Below the pieces are notes generated by a model. That model ran no database searches. It was not told where the DNA came from and saw nothing but the letters and a program-made list of their open reading frames with translations. The position numbers and the translations under genes were made by a program. A stretch of DNA of 64,000 nt from Hymenobacter swuensis DY53 (GTDB lineage Bacteria; Bacteroidota; Bacteroidia; Cytophagales; Hymenobacteraceae): NCBI RefSeq assembly GCF_000576555.1, contig NZ_CP007145.1, positions 4,114,501 to 4,178,500 of the forward strand, in the 5' to 3' direction. Of the stretch, positions 34,422-43,609 are shown piece by piece. Numbering within the stretch: the first letter of the stretch is position 1; each line of letters begins with the position of its first letter.

Positions 34422-36890
34422 ATGAAACCACTTCTTCTGTTCTTCTTTTCCCTGCTAACGCTGTCCGGCCGGGCGCAAACTACCGGAGCTGTTCAGGGCA
34501 CAGTGCAGGCGGGCAGCCAGCCGGTGCCGTTTGCCAGCGTGGGGCTGAAAGGCAGCGGCCAGGGCGTAACGGTCGACGAAGCCGGCCGCTTTACGCTGCC
34601 AAACCTGCCGACCGGGCCGTACCGGCTGGTGGTGAGTGCCGTCGGGTTTCAGCCACTAGAACGCCCGCTCACCATCATGGCCGGCCAGACGACCACCATT
34701 AACCTGCGGCTGAGCGCGGTGCCGGCCGCTTTGGCTGAGGTGGTGGTAACGGGCGTGAGCCGGGCCACGGAGCTGCGTAAAAGTCCGGTGCCGGTGGCGG
34801 TGCTGAGCAAGCGGGAAGTGAACCTGAACAGCAACGGCAACCTCATTGACGCGGCCGTGAAGGGCGTGCCGGGCCTAAGTGCCGTGACCACCGGCCCTAA
34901 CATCAGCAAACCGTTTATCCGGGGGCTGGGCTACAACCGCGTACTCACCCTCTATAACGGCCTGCGCCAGGAAGGCCAGCAGTGGGGCGACGAGCACGGC
35001 ATCGAAATCGACCAGTACGACATCGACCGGATTGAGGTGGTGAAGGGGCCGGCCAGTCTGATTTACGGCTCCGATGCCGTGGCCGGTGTTATCAACATGC
35101 TGCCGAAACTGCCCAATGGGTTGGCCGGACGGCTGCACGGCGAGGCCCTTTCGGAGTACCAGACCAACAATAACCTCATCGGCACTTCCCTGGGGCTGAA
35201 CTACAACCAGCGTGGCTGGCAGTACGCGGCGCGGGGCTCCTACCGGCTGGCCCAGGCCTACCGCAACGCTCTGGAAGGCCGCGTGTACGGCACCGCGTTC
35301 CGGGAGCTGAACCTGACCGGGCTGGCGGGCGTGGAGAAAACCTGGGGCAGCACCCACCTCACGGCCACACTCTACGACAACTTCCAGGAAATTCCGGACG
35401 GCAGCCGCGACTCCCTGAGCCGGCGCTTTACCCGGCAGATATTCGAGGGCGAGCAGGACGACATCAAAAACCGACCGCTGGTGCCGGCGGCCGAGCTGGG
35501 TACCTACCGTATCAACCCGCTTCACCAGCGCATTCAGCACTACCGCCTGCTGAGCCGCACCCAGCTGCGGCTTGGTACCGGGGAGCTGCACGCGCTGCTG
35601 GGAGCCCAGCAAAACGTGCGCCGCGAGTACAATCACCCCACCGCGCCCAACCAGGCCGGCCTGGCCGTGGCCCTGAACACCTACAACTACGACCTGCGCT
35701 ACGCCGCCCCCGCCTGGCACGGCCTGGAGGCCACCGTGGGCCTGAACGGTATGCACCAGCGCAACCACAACCAGGACGCCACCGATTTTCCCATCCCGGA
35801 TTATCAGCTGACCGACGTGGGCGGCTTCGGCTACCTGAAAAAAACCTTCGGCCCGCTCGACCTTTCCGGGGGGCTGCGCTACGATACCCGTTTGCTGCGC
35901 TGGGCCGATTTTTACGTGGGTCCCAACCCCGCCACCGGCTTCGATGGGCAGCTGACGGCCGCTGAGGCCGGCGGTCAGGCCCCGCAGTTTGCAGCGTTCC
36001 GCACGCGGTACGGGGGACTTTCGGCGAGTCTGGGGGCCACGTACAGCTTCTCCGAGCGGCTGGTGCTGCGGGCCAACGTGGCGCGGGGCTACCGGGCGCC
36101 CAACATCACGGAGGTCGGCTCCAACGGCCTCGACCCCGGCGCACACATCGTGTACCTGGGCAACCGCAGCTTCGGGCCGGAGTTCAGCCTGCAGCAGGAT
36201 ATCGGCCTGAGCGCCTACTTGCCCGATGCCGAGCTGAGCGCCAGCGTGTTCAACAACCACATCAACAACTACATCTACCAGGCCCGCCTCACCGATGCGG
36301 CCGGGCAGCCGGTGGTCATCGTGCCGGGCAACGCCACCTACCAGTACCAGCAGGGCCGGGCGCAGCTCTACGGGGGCGAGCTGACGGTAAACCTGCACCC
36401 GCAGGCCGCACCGGCCTGGGCGCTCAGCAACAGTCTGGCGTACGTGACGGGCCTAAACCGGGCCGCCGACCAGGTGGAAACCCACGGCGCGGCGGCCCGC
36501 TACTTGCCCCTGATTCCGCCGCTGCGCACCCGCACCGAGTTGCGCCTGACCCAGCAGCGGGCCCGGGGCCGGTTCACTAACGCCTACCTTCGGGCCGTGC
36601 TGGACTACAACGCGCCGCAAAACCGCTTCTACGCCCTCGACGACACCGAAACCCGCACGGCTGGCTACGCGCTGCTGGGCCTGGGGGCCGGTACGGGGTT
36701 GCTGGGCGGAGCTGATAAGCGCGAGGTGCTCCAGCTATTTTTGCAGCTGGATAACGCCTTCAACACGGTGTACCAGTCGCACCTCAACCGGCTGAAGTAC
36801 TTCGAGTACTACGCCACCACGCCCAACGGCCGGCGGGGCATCTACAACCAGGGCCGCAACTTCAGCCTGAAAGTGGTAGTGCCGTTCTAG
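34422..36890 (+). CDS. TonB-dependent receptor, probably for a metal
   Basis: An 822-residue outer-membrane receptor: signal peptide (MKPLLLFFFSLLTLSGRAQ), carboxypeptidase-regulatory-like domain at about 22-105, plug domain at about 106-225 (FIRGLGYNRVLTLYNGLRQE, YDIDRIEVVKGPASLIYGSD, AVAGVINM) and a 22-strand-type barrel to the C-terminal FSLKVVVPF. Unlike the barrels at the left end of the window, it has a canonical TonB plug. It lies 175 bp downstream of mntH on the same strand and has its own copy of the metal-type operator. The plug segment QQWGDEHGIEIDQYD is rich in possible metal ligands. Context points to Mn2+ or another divalent cation, free or chelated; the substrate is inferred. 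Confidence 0.92.
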   Translation: MKPLLLFFFSLLTLSGRAQTTGAVQGTVQAGSQPVPFASVGLKGSGQGVTVDEAGRFTLPNLPTGPYRLVVSAVGFQPLERPLTIMAGQTTTINLRLSAVPAALAEVVVTGVSRATELRKSPVPVAVLSKREVNLNSNGNLIDAAVKGVPGLSAVTTGPNISKPFIRGLGYNRVLTLYNGLRQEGQQWGDEHGIEIDQYDIDRIEVVKGPASLIYGSDAVAGVINMLPKLPNGLAGRLHGEALSEYQTNNNLIGTSLGLNYNQRGWQYAARGSYRLAQAYRNALEGRVYGTAFRELNLTGLAGVEKTWGSTHLTATLYDNFQEIPDGSRDSLSRRFTRQIFEGEQDDIKNRPLVPAAELGTYRINPLHQRIQHYRLLSRTQLRLGTGELHALLGAQQNVRREYNHPTAPNQAGLAVALNTYNYDLRYAAPAWHGLEATVGLNGMHQRNHNQDATDFPIPDYQLTDVGGFGYLKKTFGPLDLSGGLRYDTRLLRWADFYVGPNPATGFDGQLTAAEAGGQAPQFAAFRTRYGGLSASLGATYSFSERLVLRANVARGYRAPNITEVGSNGLDPGAHIVYLGNRSFGPEFSLQQDIGLSAYLPDAELSASVFNNHINNYIYQARLTDAAGQPVVIVPGNATYQYQQGRAQLYGGELTVNLHPQAAPAWALSNSLAYVTGLNRAADQVETHGAAARYLPLIPPLRTRTELRLTQQRARGRFTNAYLRAVLDYNAPQNRFYALDDTETRTAGYALLGLGAGTGLLGGADKREVLQLFLQLDNAFNTVYQSHLNRLKYFEYYATTPNGRRGIYNQGRNFSLKVVVPF

Positions 36891-36950
36891 TCGTTTTCGG
36901 GGATACCGCGTACAAGCCGCACTTTTCCACTCTCCTTCCCCTCCTGCGCT

Positions 36951-37793
36951 ATGATGCTACCTTTCCTCCTCGCGGCGGCCACGCTGACTACCTCACCCGA
37001 CACGCTAAAGCGGCCGGAGCAGCCCTACTCGCTGCTGAAACGTTCGCCCAACCGCCTGCTGCGTCCCCTCAGCGCCGACCGGCCTGGCGTAACGGAAAGT
37101 CCCATCACCATCGACCCCGGCCACTGGCAGCTGGAAACCGACCTGGCCCGGCTCATCAATAGCAAAAGCGGCTCCCTGCCGCGCACCCGGGCGTTGCGCC
37201 TGAACGCCTTCGCCCTCAAAACCGGCATCACCGACCGCACCGACGTGCAGGTGTTCGTGGACCCGTTTGTGGTGGAAAAGCAGTGGGCTACCCAGGATGA
37301 GCCGGCTGCCCGCAGCCGGGGGTTCGGGGATATTACGTTGCGGGTGAAGCACAATTTTCTCGGCAACGACTCGTGCAGCGCAGGGCGGTGGGCGGCGGGC
37401 GTTATCGGGTACACGCGCCTGCCAGTGGGCGGGCAGCAGGGCGCGGGCGGGTTTGAATACGGCGTGCTGCTGCCCGTTACGTACAGCTTCAGCCCGGATG
37501 CGCACCTGAGCGCCCAGTGGGAAACCTCCCTGAGCTACGACCGGGACGCCGAGCAGCACTTCCTCGATCTGGCTCCGTCCCTCACCTTCGATTACGGCTT
37601 CACGCCCTGGCTGGCCGCCTTCATTGAGGGCACCAGTCGCCACGACGTGCGCACCAGCCGCTGGGAGTCAGCCCTGAACCTAGGGCCGGTGTTCCATGTG
37701 AGCCGTAACGTGCAGCTCGATTTCGGCCGCCACCTAGCCCTGAGCCGCAATGCCGACCGGGAGTATTTTGCCGGGCTGGTGCTGCGGCGGTAG
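36951..37793 (+). CDS. Predicted outer-membrane transporter-like protein
   Basis: A 280-residue protein with a short hydrophobic start and a series of amphipathic beta strands (FGDITLRVKHNFLGND, GVIGYTRLPVGGQQG, YGVLLPVTYSFSPDAHLSAQ, ending FAGLVLRR), resembling the family named after the phenol meta-pathway outer-membrane proteins (PF13557-like). The N-terminal motif LSADRPGVTESPITIDPGHWQ is typical of that group. It begins 60 bp after the TonB receptor and is probably in its operon, which makes it an accessory outer-membrane component of the metal locus. The true start (MM at the first residues) and the signal peptide are not clear-cut. Confidence 0.8.
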   Translation: MMLPFLLAAATLTTSPDTLKRPEQPYSLLKRSPNRLLRPLSADRPGVTESPITIDPGHWQLETDLARLINSKSGSLPRTRALRLNAFALKTGITDRTDVQVFVDPFVVEKQWATQDEPAARSRGFGDITLRVKHNFLGNDSCSAGRWAAGVIGYTRLPVGGQQGAGGFEYGVLLPVTYSFSPDAHLSAQWETSLSYDRDAEQHFLDLAPSLTFDYGFTPWLAAFIEGTSRHDVRTSRWESALNLGPVFHVSRNVQLDFGRHLALSRNADREYFAGLVLRR

Positions 37794-37799
37794 TTTTTT

Positions 37800-37874
37800 T
37801 AGTTGTCAGTTGGTAGTTGTCGGTTGTCAGTTAATAATCGCACTCAAGCCTGACAGCTACTAACTGACAAACTA
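37800..37874. repeat. Imperfect palindrome of the TTGTCAGTTGGTAG family
   Basis: TAGTTGTCAGTTGGTAGTTGTCGG near 37800-37823 faces a degenerate complement near 37850-37874. Within the left arm the unit GTTGTCAGTT is itself repeated. It lies between the convergent outer-membrane gene (stop 37793) and the DUF1501 gene (stop 37872). Confidence 0.7.
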
Positions 37875-39080
37875 CACCAACCCTTTCAGCCGCTCGAACT
37901 GACTGCCCAGGATAGCCGAGTCGTCGGCTTCGAGCCAGTCGTGAAGGATGGTGGCGTAGAGGCTGCGGAAGTCGAGCTGGTGGCACAGGTCACCGTCGAG
38001 GAGGTTTTGCAGGTCGGGGGCGGCGTTGAGAATGCCTTTTTGTTTGAGGCCGCCGCCCAGCAGCAGCACGTTGTTGGCCGTGCCGTGGTCGGTGCCGTTG
38101 CTGGCGTTCTGGGTTACGCGGCGGCCGAACTCGGAAAACACCAGCACCAGCGTATCATCAAAATTACCGGCTTTCTGCAGGTCTTCGGCAAACGAGCCCA
38201 GGCCCTCCGACAAGTCGCCGAGGAGCTTGCCTTGCTGTTCCTGCTGGCGCACGTGGGTGTCGAAGCCAGTGAGCGAAACGTAAAACACCCGGGAGCCCAC
38301 GCCGGAATTGATCAGCTCGGCGGTGGTTTTGAGGTTGCGGCCGAACTCGGTAGTCGGATACGCCACCGCCGACTTATACACCTTGCTGGTCTGGTACAGG
38401 TAATCCGAAGACGAGGCAGTTTCGGCCAGCGTCTTGTACAGGTAATCCAGCTCCGACAGCGCGCCCAAAGGCTTTTCGCTGCTTACCTGGGCAATAAAAC
38501 GGTTCTGGGTTATCTGGTGAAACTTCTCGGGATTCTTCAGGGCCAGGCCTTTGCGCAGGTCGCCCTTCATGGCCAGGCTCAGCGTGTCGTCTACCTCCAG
38601 CCCGTTGTAGGGCACCTGGCAGCTGGGGCAGTCGGAGTCGAGGTAGCGGCCAAGCCAGCCGGTACTCAGGTACTGATCCGAAGCCGAGCCGCTCTGCCAG
38701 ATATCCATCGAGCGGAAGTGCGAGCGGTCGGGGTTCGGGTAGCCCACGGAGTTGAGCACGGCCACCTGTCCCTGGTCGTAGAGGCCCTTGAGGCGCGTCA
38801 TGGCCGGGTTGAAGCCGAGGCCCTGATCAAGGGTCAGAATCCCGCTCTGGGGCCGGATACCGAGCGTGGGGCGGGCCTTATAGTACAGGTCGTTTTCGTA
38901 GGGAATGACGGTATTGAGGCCGTCGTTGCCGCCGCCCAGCTGCACCACCACCAGCCGGCGGCCCCGCGCATCACGCAGGTCGCGCAGGCCCTGCCGGTCC
39001 AGCGCGTGCAGAAACGAGGGCACAAACAGCAGGCTGCTGGCCAGAACGGAAGATTTCAGAAAGTCGCGGCGGGAGGTCAT
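37872..39080 (-). CDS. DUF1501 domain-containing protein
   Basis: A 402-residue protein of the DUF1501 family, related to the sulfatase/alkaline-phosphatase fold. The N-terminus is a Tat-like signal (MTSRRDFLKSSVLASSLLF). Conserved blocks include VVVQLGGGNDGLNTVIPY, the acidic/His motif in VLVFSEFGRRV and SNGTDHGTANNVLLLGGGL, which match metal-binding positions of the superfamily. The biochemical role is unknown. It is almost always found next to a DUF1800 gene, as here (152 bp upstream), so the two probably act together outside the cytoplasm. Confidence 0.9.
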   Translation of the reverse strand: MTSRRDFLKSSVLASSLLFVPSFLHALDRQGLRDLRDARGRRLVVVQLGGGNDGLNTVIPYENDLYYKARPTLGIRPQSGILTLDQGLGFNPAMTRLKGLYDQGQVAVLNSVGYPNPDRSHFRSMDIWQSGSASDQYLSTGWLGRYLDSDCPSCQVPYNGLEVDDTLSLAMKGDLRKGLALKNPEKFHQITQNRFIAQVSSEKPLGALSELDYLYKTLAETASSSDYLYQTSKVYKSAVAYPTTEFGRNLKTTAELINSGVGSRVFYVSLTGFDTHVRQQEQQGKLLGDLSEGLGSFAEDLQKAGNFDDTLVLVFSEFGRRVTQNASNGTDHGTANNVLLLGGGLKQKGILNAAPDLQNLLDGDLCHQLDFRSLYATILHDWLEADDSAILGSQFERLKGLV

Positions 39081-39095
39081 GGCAAATTATGTTGG

Positions 39096-39199
39096 GTCAT
39101 GCTGAGCGCAGCCGGAGGCGAAGTCGAAGCATCTCTACCTCTGGCTAATTTCAGTTGTGCAACGAAGCGGTAGAGATGCTTCGGCAAGCTCAGCATGAC
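39096..39199. repeat. Palindrome of the GTCATGCTGAGC family
   Basis: Outer arms GTCATGCTGAGC (39096-39107) and 39188-39199, plus exact inner arms CGAAGCATCTCTACC (39125-39139) and 39169-39183. It fills the gap between the DUF1501 and DUF1800 genes. Confidence 0.85.
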
Positions 39200-39231
39200 G
39201 TTTCTTTATTATTTCTTCTCAGCAACCACCC

Positions 39232-40794
39232 TCACATCAACTGGTACTCCGGCAGGCTTAGCAGGCTCGTCACCATGGTGCGGAGGCGGCCTTCGGCGGG
39301 GGCTTTGTCGGCGGCTTGCTGGATGAGAGCTAGGTTATCGGGGCGGAGCGGGGCCTGGAGCAGGAACTGGCCGAGTTGAGCGGCCTGCTGGGCGGGCGGC
39401 GTTTTGGCCAGCAGGGCCTGCACCGGGGCAAGGCGCACGGTGGTTTTCACCTGCTGCTGGAAGGTGCGGTCGGCCTTGCTGAGATTGGGAGCAATGTCGT
39501 TTTCGTCCTGCTTGAGGGCCACGTTGAACTCGGCGTTTCTGAGCAGCACCGAGGGTAATTGCAACCGGTAGAGCAAACTGGAAGAGTCAATCCAGTTGCG
39601 GCCGCCGGGCCAGCCGGCCACGTTTGGCGGCTCGAACAGCGTCTGGCCCAAAGCCTTCTGAAACACGATGAGCGGCTTGTCATCCACCAGCTGCAACCCC
39701 AACGTGCGCTTGATGCCCGCCAGCAGCTCCACCGGCGACTTGATGCGGGTGCCCACGTTAGCCGGCGCGTAAAACCACTCGGCCGAAAACAGCTCCTCCA
39801 GCAGCGTGCTGATGTTATAGCCGCTCCGAAAAAACGACTGCGCCAGTGGCTTGATGTGCGCCGGGTTGGGCACGTCGTTCACGAAGAAGCGGTAGAGCTT
39901 GGTGGTAATGAACTCGGCGCAGGCGGGCTGCTCCAGAATGACATTCAGTACGTCCTCGCCCCCGAAGTTGCCAGTGCGGCCCAGGAAGGTTTTGGGGCCG
40001 TCGTCGTGCTGGTTGGCCCGGAACACGAACGCGCCCTGATTGTCGTAGCCCCAGCCGGTGAAGGCGCGGGCAGCCTCTTTCACGTCGGCTTCCGAGTAGT
40101 GGCCGCGGCCCAGCGTGAACAGCTCCATCACCTCCCGGGCGAAGTTCTCGTTGGGACGCTGTTTGCGGTTTTGCTGGTTGTTGAGGAACTGCAGCATGGC
40201 CGGCTCCTTGCTCACGGCCAGCAGCAAATCTCCGAACTTGCCCAGGGCCAGCTGCCGGATGGTGTTGTTGAGGTGCAAAGCCGCATCGGGGCGGCGCACG
40301 CGGCAGGCAAAGTGCCCGTGCCAGAACAGCGTGAGCTTCTCGCGCAGCTGGGCCGGCGAGGTAGCCATCCGCTGCAGCCAGCCGGTGTTCATGGCGTAAA
40401 ACGCGTCGCGGATACTCTGATTCTGCATTTTGCGCTCTTGGGGCGTCATTTCCTTGCGGCGCAGCAAAGGCGGCTGGGTGCGGCCGTTGGGCAGCGCGGA
40501 ACGCGCCGGCACGGCGGCCACCGGAGCGGGCGTGCCGCCGGCGCTCATCGTCTGGTCGGGCGTAGTGACCATGCTGTTCTGGGGCGTACCATTGCCCGGC
40601 GTTACGGGCCGGAACTGGGCCAGCGGCTCGGTGTAGCGCATCTGCGGGCTATCCAGCAGCTCCACCCGGGCCGAAGCCTGGAGCAGCTGCCGCAACGCCT
40701 TGCGGGGCGGAAGGCCGGCGGCCACGTCCTCGGGCCGCGGCCCGAAACCCGCCCGCCAGTACAGGTGCTGCAATTGCTGTTGCGTCGTCATCAT
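39232..40794 (-). CDS. DUF1800 domain-containing protein
   Basis: A 520-residue protein of the DUF1800 family. Recognisable blocks are HLYWRAGFGPRPEDVAAG at the N-terminus, KLTLFWHGHFACRVRRP, NENFAREVMELFTLGRGHYS, ARAFTGWGYDNQGAFVF, the HDDGPKTFLGRTGNF block and EPPNVAGWPGGRNWIDSS. The function is unknown and no clear signal peptide is visible, although the family partner DUF1501 is exported. A low-complexity stretch at about 70-115 interrupts the first block. The start may be the first or second ATG (one codon apart). It lies between the lamin-tail gene upstream and the DUF1501 gene downstream. Confidence 0.9.
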   Translation of the reverse strand: MMTTQQQLQHLYWRAGFGPRPEDVAAGLPPRKALRQLLQASARVELLDSPQMRYTEPLAQFRPVTPGNGTPQNSMVTTPDQTMSAGGTPAPVAAVPARSALPNGRTQPPLLRRKEMTPQERKMQNQSIRDAFYAMNTGWLQRMATSPAQLREKLTLFWHGHFACRVRRPDAALHLNNTIRQLALGKFGDLLLAVSKEPAMLQFLNNQQNRKQRPNENFAREVMELFTLGRGHYSEADVKEAARAFTGWGYDNQGAFVFRANQHDDGPKTFLGRTGNFGGEDVLNVILEQPACAEFITTKLYRFFVNDVPNPAHIKPLAQSFFRSGYNISTLLEELFSAEWFYAPANVGTRIKSPVELLAGIKRTLGLQLVDDKPLIVFQKALGQTLFEPPNVAGWPGGRNWIDSSSLLYRLQLPSVLLRNAEFNVALKQDENDIAPNLSKADRTFQQQVKTTVRLAPVQALLAKTPPAQQAAQLGQFLLQAPLRPDNLALIQQAADKAPAEGRLRTMVTSLLSLPEYQLM

Positions 40795-40846
40795 GCTACT
40801 TGGACGCAGAAACGACGGGTGGGTTTAACCAAGGCTGCTACGCGCT

Positions 40847-40876
40847 TGTCATTGCGATCGAAGCGAAGCAATGACA
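40847..40876. repeat. Short palindrome of the TGTCATTGC family
   Basis: Arms TGTCATTGC (40847-40855) and GCAATGACA (40868-40876) around GATCGAAGCGAA. It ends six bases before the stop of the lamin-tail gene. This is the short, TCATTGCGA...GAAGCAATGA form of the same repeat design as the longer elements. Confidence 0.75.
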
Positions 40877-40881
40877 GCTTT

Positions 40882-43491
40882 TTATTGCCGCGCTCCTACT
40901 ACCACTGTTTTGCGGTACTCCCGCTTTTGGCCGCTGCTGGGCCGGAACAGTTCGATGTGCAGCACGTAGTAGCCCACACTGGCTTTCTGGCCTCGGTCAG
41001 TGAGTCCGTCCCATTGCCAGAAGCCTTTGGCAGCCAACGTTTCGTTGCGTACCAGCCGCCGGGCGAGGCGGCCCTGGGCGTCATAGATCGTCACGGAACC
41101 GGCGTAGCCGGGACCGTCGAGCTGGTAATCAAGCGTCGTGAAGTCCTGCTGGCCGTCGTCGTCGGGGGTGAAGATTTCCGGTTCCAGCATGAGTACGCCG
41201 GTGCCCGTCACATCGGGTTGCTGCTGGGAGTTAGGGCGGCCGGGCGTGGCGTACCCCACACTGCTCGCCGCCGAGTGGAAGTTGCCGGCCTCACTCGGCC
41301 CGGTGGCCCGAATCCGCTCCAACGACACACCCTCCACGTTATCTAGCAGTTTCAGGTGCTGCTTATCAGAGTAGACGAAGCGGTCCAGTCGGCGGCCCTG
41401 GGCATCAAACAGCACCACGCTTCCGGCATCATCGGGGAAAGTAGGCAGGGCCGGCAGTTGCAGTAGGTGGGCGGACTCAGTGCTGGTAGGGTACTGCTGC
41501 TGCACAATATCGGGGCGAGTGGTGAGGGCCAGCAGGCCACCGGGTGGCAGCAGCACCGGGCCGCTGCTTACCGGCTCGGTATCCACGCTACTGTCCGGCT
41601 TCTCATTTCCCAGCTGCCAGCCCTGCACATCCAAAAACTTGCCCGAACGGTTTAGTATTTCCACGAAATCCACGCCACCCATCCGGGGATTGAACAGGAT
41701 TTCGTTGATAACCACGTCGCCGACGGCAACAGGGGCGGGCAGCGCGAAAGTAGCCGAGGTGGCCGGGCCACTGGCGTTGCCCACACAGTCGAGGGCGCGC
41801 TGGGCTGTGAGGGTAAACGGCTGGTTCTGCACTAACGGCGCGGCCAGCGTCAGGTCAACCAACCGAAAATCGGGTCCAACGGGCACGGCCCGCAGGATAG
41901 TAGCGGCCGGCGCCAGGGTATATAGGGCCGCGTTGGCGACGGCCACACTATCCAGCTTTTCGCCAAAATACAACCGCACGGTAGTAGCATTCAGCGCTAG
42001 CGCCCGGAGCAGCGCCGGAGCCGTGCGGTCGGGGTTAGTGGCGCGCACCGAGTTGCTGCGGTCGGGAGTCCCGCCGCTGGCATCCGTGCTGGCCGTCCAG
42101 TTTTCAATACCGGCGCAGGGGTTGGCGGTGTCCAGCATTTCCAGCGTCCAGCCACCTTCCTTTTTGCGGTTATCCTTGTACCAGGTATCGGCGTAGCTCA
42201 CTTCGAACAGCACCCGACCATCTTTGCCACGCAGCACCAGTTGGTCGGCGGCATTGCTGAGGCTGGGGAAGTTGGTCAACCCAAACACCTTTCCGAAAGC
42301 CGCAAATTGTGCCGTGCGCGTGCTGCCACACACTACCGCATACTCGCCCGGCAGCAGCACCGCTCCGCTCGGAAACACAGCCGGATTGCCAGTATTGCCT
42401 GGTTTCAGCAGCCGTACCCCACCCAAATCTATTACCGCCGTAGCAGAGGGATTATGAATCTCTACGAACTCCGAGGTCGGCAGCCCCATTACCGGCGTCT
42501 CATCAGCCATGATTTCGGTGATGAGCAGTTGGTTCAGTCCCGGCGGCACCGCAAACCCGTTGTTCTGCAGCGTAGCCGTGAGCGTCCCGGCTGCTACATT
42601 ACCAAATGCATCGGTTACGTTACGAACCTCCACCGTCAGGCTGCCCAACGGCAAATCGGCAGCCAGCGTCAGGTGCACCAGCGTAAAATCGGCCGCGTCT
42701 CGTGCGGCAGCAGTTACGGCGGGGTTGCCGGTACTCAGCCGGTAACTGGCGGCCGACTGCGTGGCGGCTACGGCTTCGTTGAACGTGAGGGTGAGCTGAC
42801 GCGGAGCCGTTGCCACGGCCTGCATCAGCAGCGGCGCGGTGGCGTCCGTCACCCTGAAATCATCGAAGTAGAAGGCCCTATTATTAGCCGCCGAGTATGT
42901 AGCATACACCCCAACATACCCGCTGCGCTGGTGCGTGGCATCCGTTGCACTGCCTTCGCTCACGTAGGTAGCGTTGCCGGTCAAATCCCGCTCCAGCGTC
43001 CACACGTTCTGTACGGAGCGCGTCACGCGCACCCGTACCAGGTTGTTGTTCGTGGAGCTGAGCGTAGCATCCTGCCCGTTCACCACGTACACCGGGCTGC
43101 CGGTGGCATCCTTGCGGAACAGGGCCACCTCGTCGGGGGTACCGCCGAGGCGCACGAAGTAACCTTTTGTACCGCTGGCTTTCAAGTCGGGCTGGTCGGC
43201 CATCAGCCATACGTCGGCGTAGTTGCCGCTGCTGGTAGCCAGTTTCAGGTTGGCCCAGAACTCCCAAGTAGTGCCCGTGGCGGCGGCACAGGGCGTGATC
43301 AGCTGCAGCTCGGTGCCGGTGGTGGCCGCGCCGTTGGTTTGCAGCTGCAGGGCTGCGTTTACCTGAAACGCGGCCGCGTCGCCAGTCCAGGCGGGGTTCT
43401 GGGTGAAGTTACCATCGGCGAAGGTATCGTTGAGCTGGGCTGTGGCGGATAAAGTACCCAGCAGCAACAGAAGCAGCAGTAGTTTTTTCAC
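40882..43491 (-). CDS. Lamin-tail-domain surface protein with C-terminal FlgD/CHU-like domain
   Basis: An 869-residue secreted multidomain protein. A signal peptide (VKKLLLLLLLLGTLSATAQ) precedes a concanavalin-like domain (about 20-200), two bacterial Ig-like or neighbouring-strand modules, two lamin-tail domains (about 325-450, LLITEIMADETPVMGLPTSE; about 590-720, VVINEILFNPRMGGVDFVEI) and a C-terminal FlgD-Ig/gliding-motility-type domain (IFTPDDDGQQDFTTLDYQLD, YYVLHIELFRPSSGQ). The start is a GTG at 43491 directly before the signal peptide; the longer ATG at 43575 would overlap the divergent asd leader. Such proteins are usual T9SS cargo. It heads a minus-strand group with DUF1800 and DUF1501. 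Confidence 0.88.
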   Translation of the reverse strand: MKKLLLLLLLLGTLSATAQLNDTFADGNFTQNPAWTGDAAAFQVNAALQLQTNGAATTGTELQLITPCAAATGTTWEFWANLKLATSSGNYADVWLMADQPDLKASGTKGYFVRLGGTPDEVALFRKDATGSPVYVVNGQDATLSSTNNNLVRVRVTRSVQNVWTLERDLTGNATYVSEGSATDATHQRSGYVGVYATYSAANNRAFYFDDFRVTDATAPLLMQAVATAPRQLTLTFNEAVAATQSAASYRLSTGNPAVTAAARDAADFTLVHLTLAADLPLGSLTVEVRNVTDAFGNVAAGTLTATLQNNGFAVPPGLNQLLITEIMADETPVMGLPTSEFVEIHNPSATAVIDLGGVRLLKPGNTGNPAVFPSGAVLLPGEYAVVCGSTRTAQFAAFGKVFGLTNFPSLSNAADQLVLRGKDGRVLFEVSYADTWYKDNRKKEGGWTLEMLDTANPCAGIENWTASTDASGGTPDRSNSVRATNPDRTAPALLRALALNATTVRLYFGEKLDSVAVANAALYTLAPAATILRAVPVGPDFRLVDLTLAAPLVQNQPFTLTAQRALDCVGNASGPATSATFALPAPVAVGDVVINEILFNPRMGGVDFVEILNRSGKFLDVQGWQLGNEKPDSSVDTEPVSSGPVLLPPGGLLALTTRPDIVQQQYPTSTESAHLLQLPALPTFPDDAGSVVLFDAQGRRLDRFVYSDKQHLKLLDNVEGVSLERIRATGPSEAGNFHSAASSVGYATPGRPNSQQQPDVTGTGVLMLEPEIFTPDDDGQQDFTTLDYQLDGPGYAGSVTIYDAQGRLARRLVRNETLAAKGFWQWDGLTDRGQKASVGYYVLHIELFRPSSGQKREYRKTVVVGARQ

Positions 43492-43577
43492 ATCGAATAA
43501 GAATAAAGTGTTTCGAGTGGCGGCCCAAGGCCAGTCACTGCGGGAAATATACCCAGAAATCAATGCCCGCGCCACCG

Positions 43578-43585
43578 TACATTTA
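43578..43585 (+). promoter_or_regulatory. Candidate -7 box of asd
   Basis: TACATTTA resembles TAnnTTTG with one change and lies 24 bp before the asd ATG at 43610. Confidence 0.45.
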
Positions 43586-43609
43586 CGCCTTCTTCAAACC
43601 CGTAGCTTC

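Noticed and set aside
34875..36398. A 507-codon minus-strand open frame opposite the TonB receptor.
   Set aside because: The plus strand encodes complete plug and barrel motifs, and the antisense product is a Val/Gln/Gly-rich shadow.
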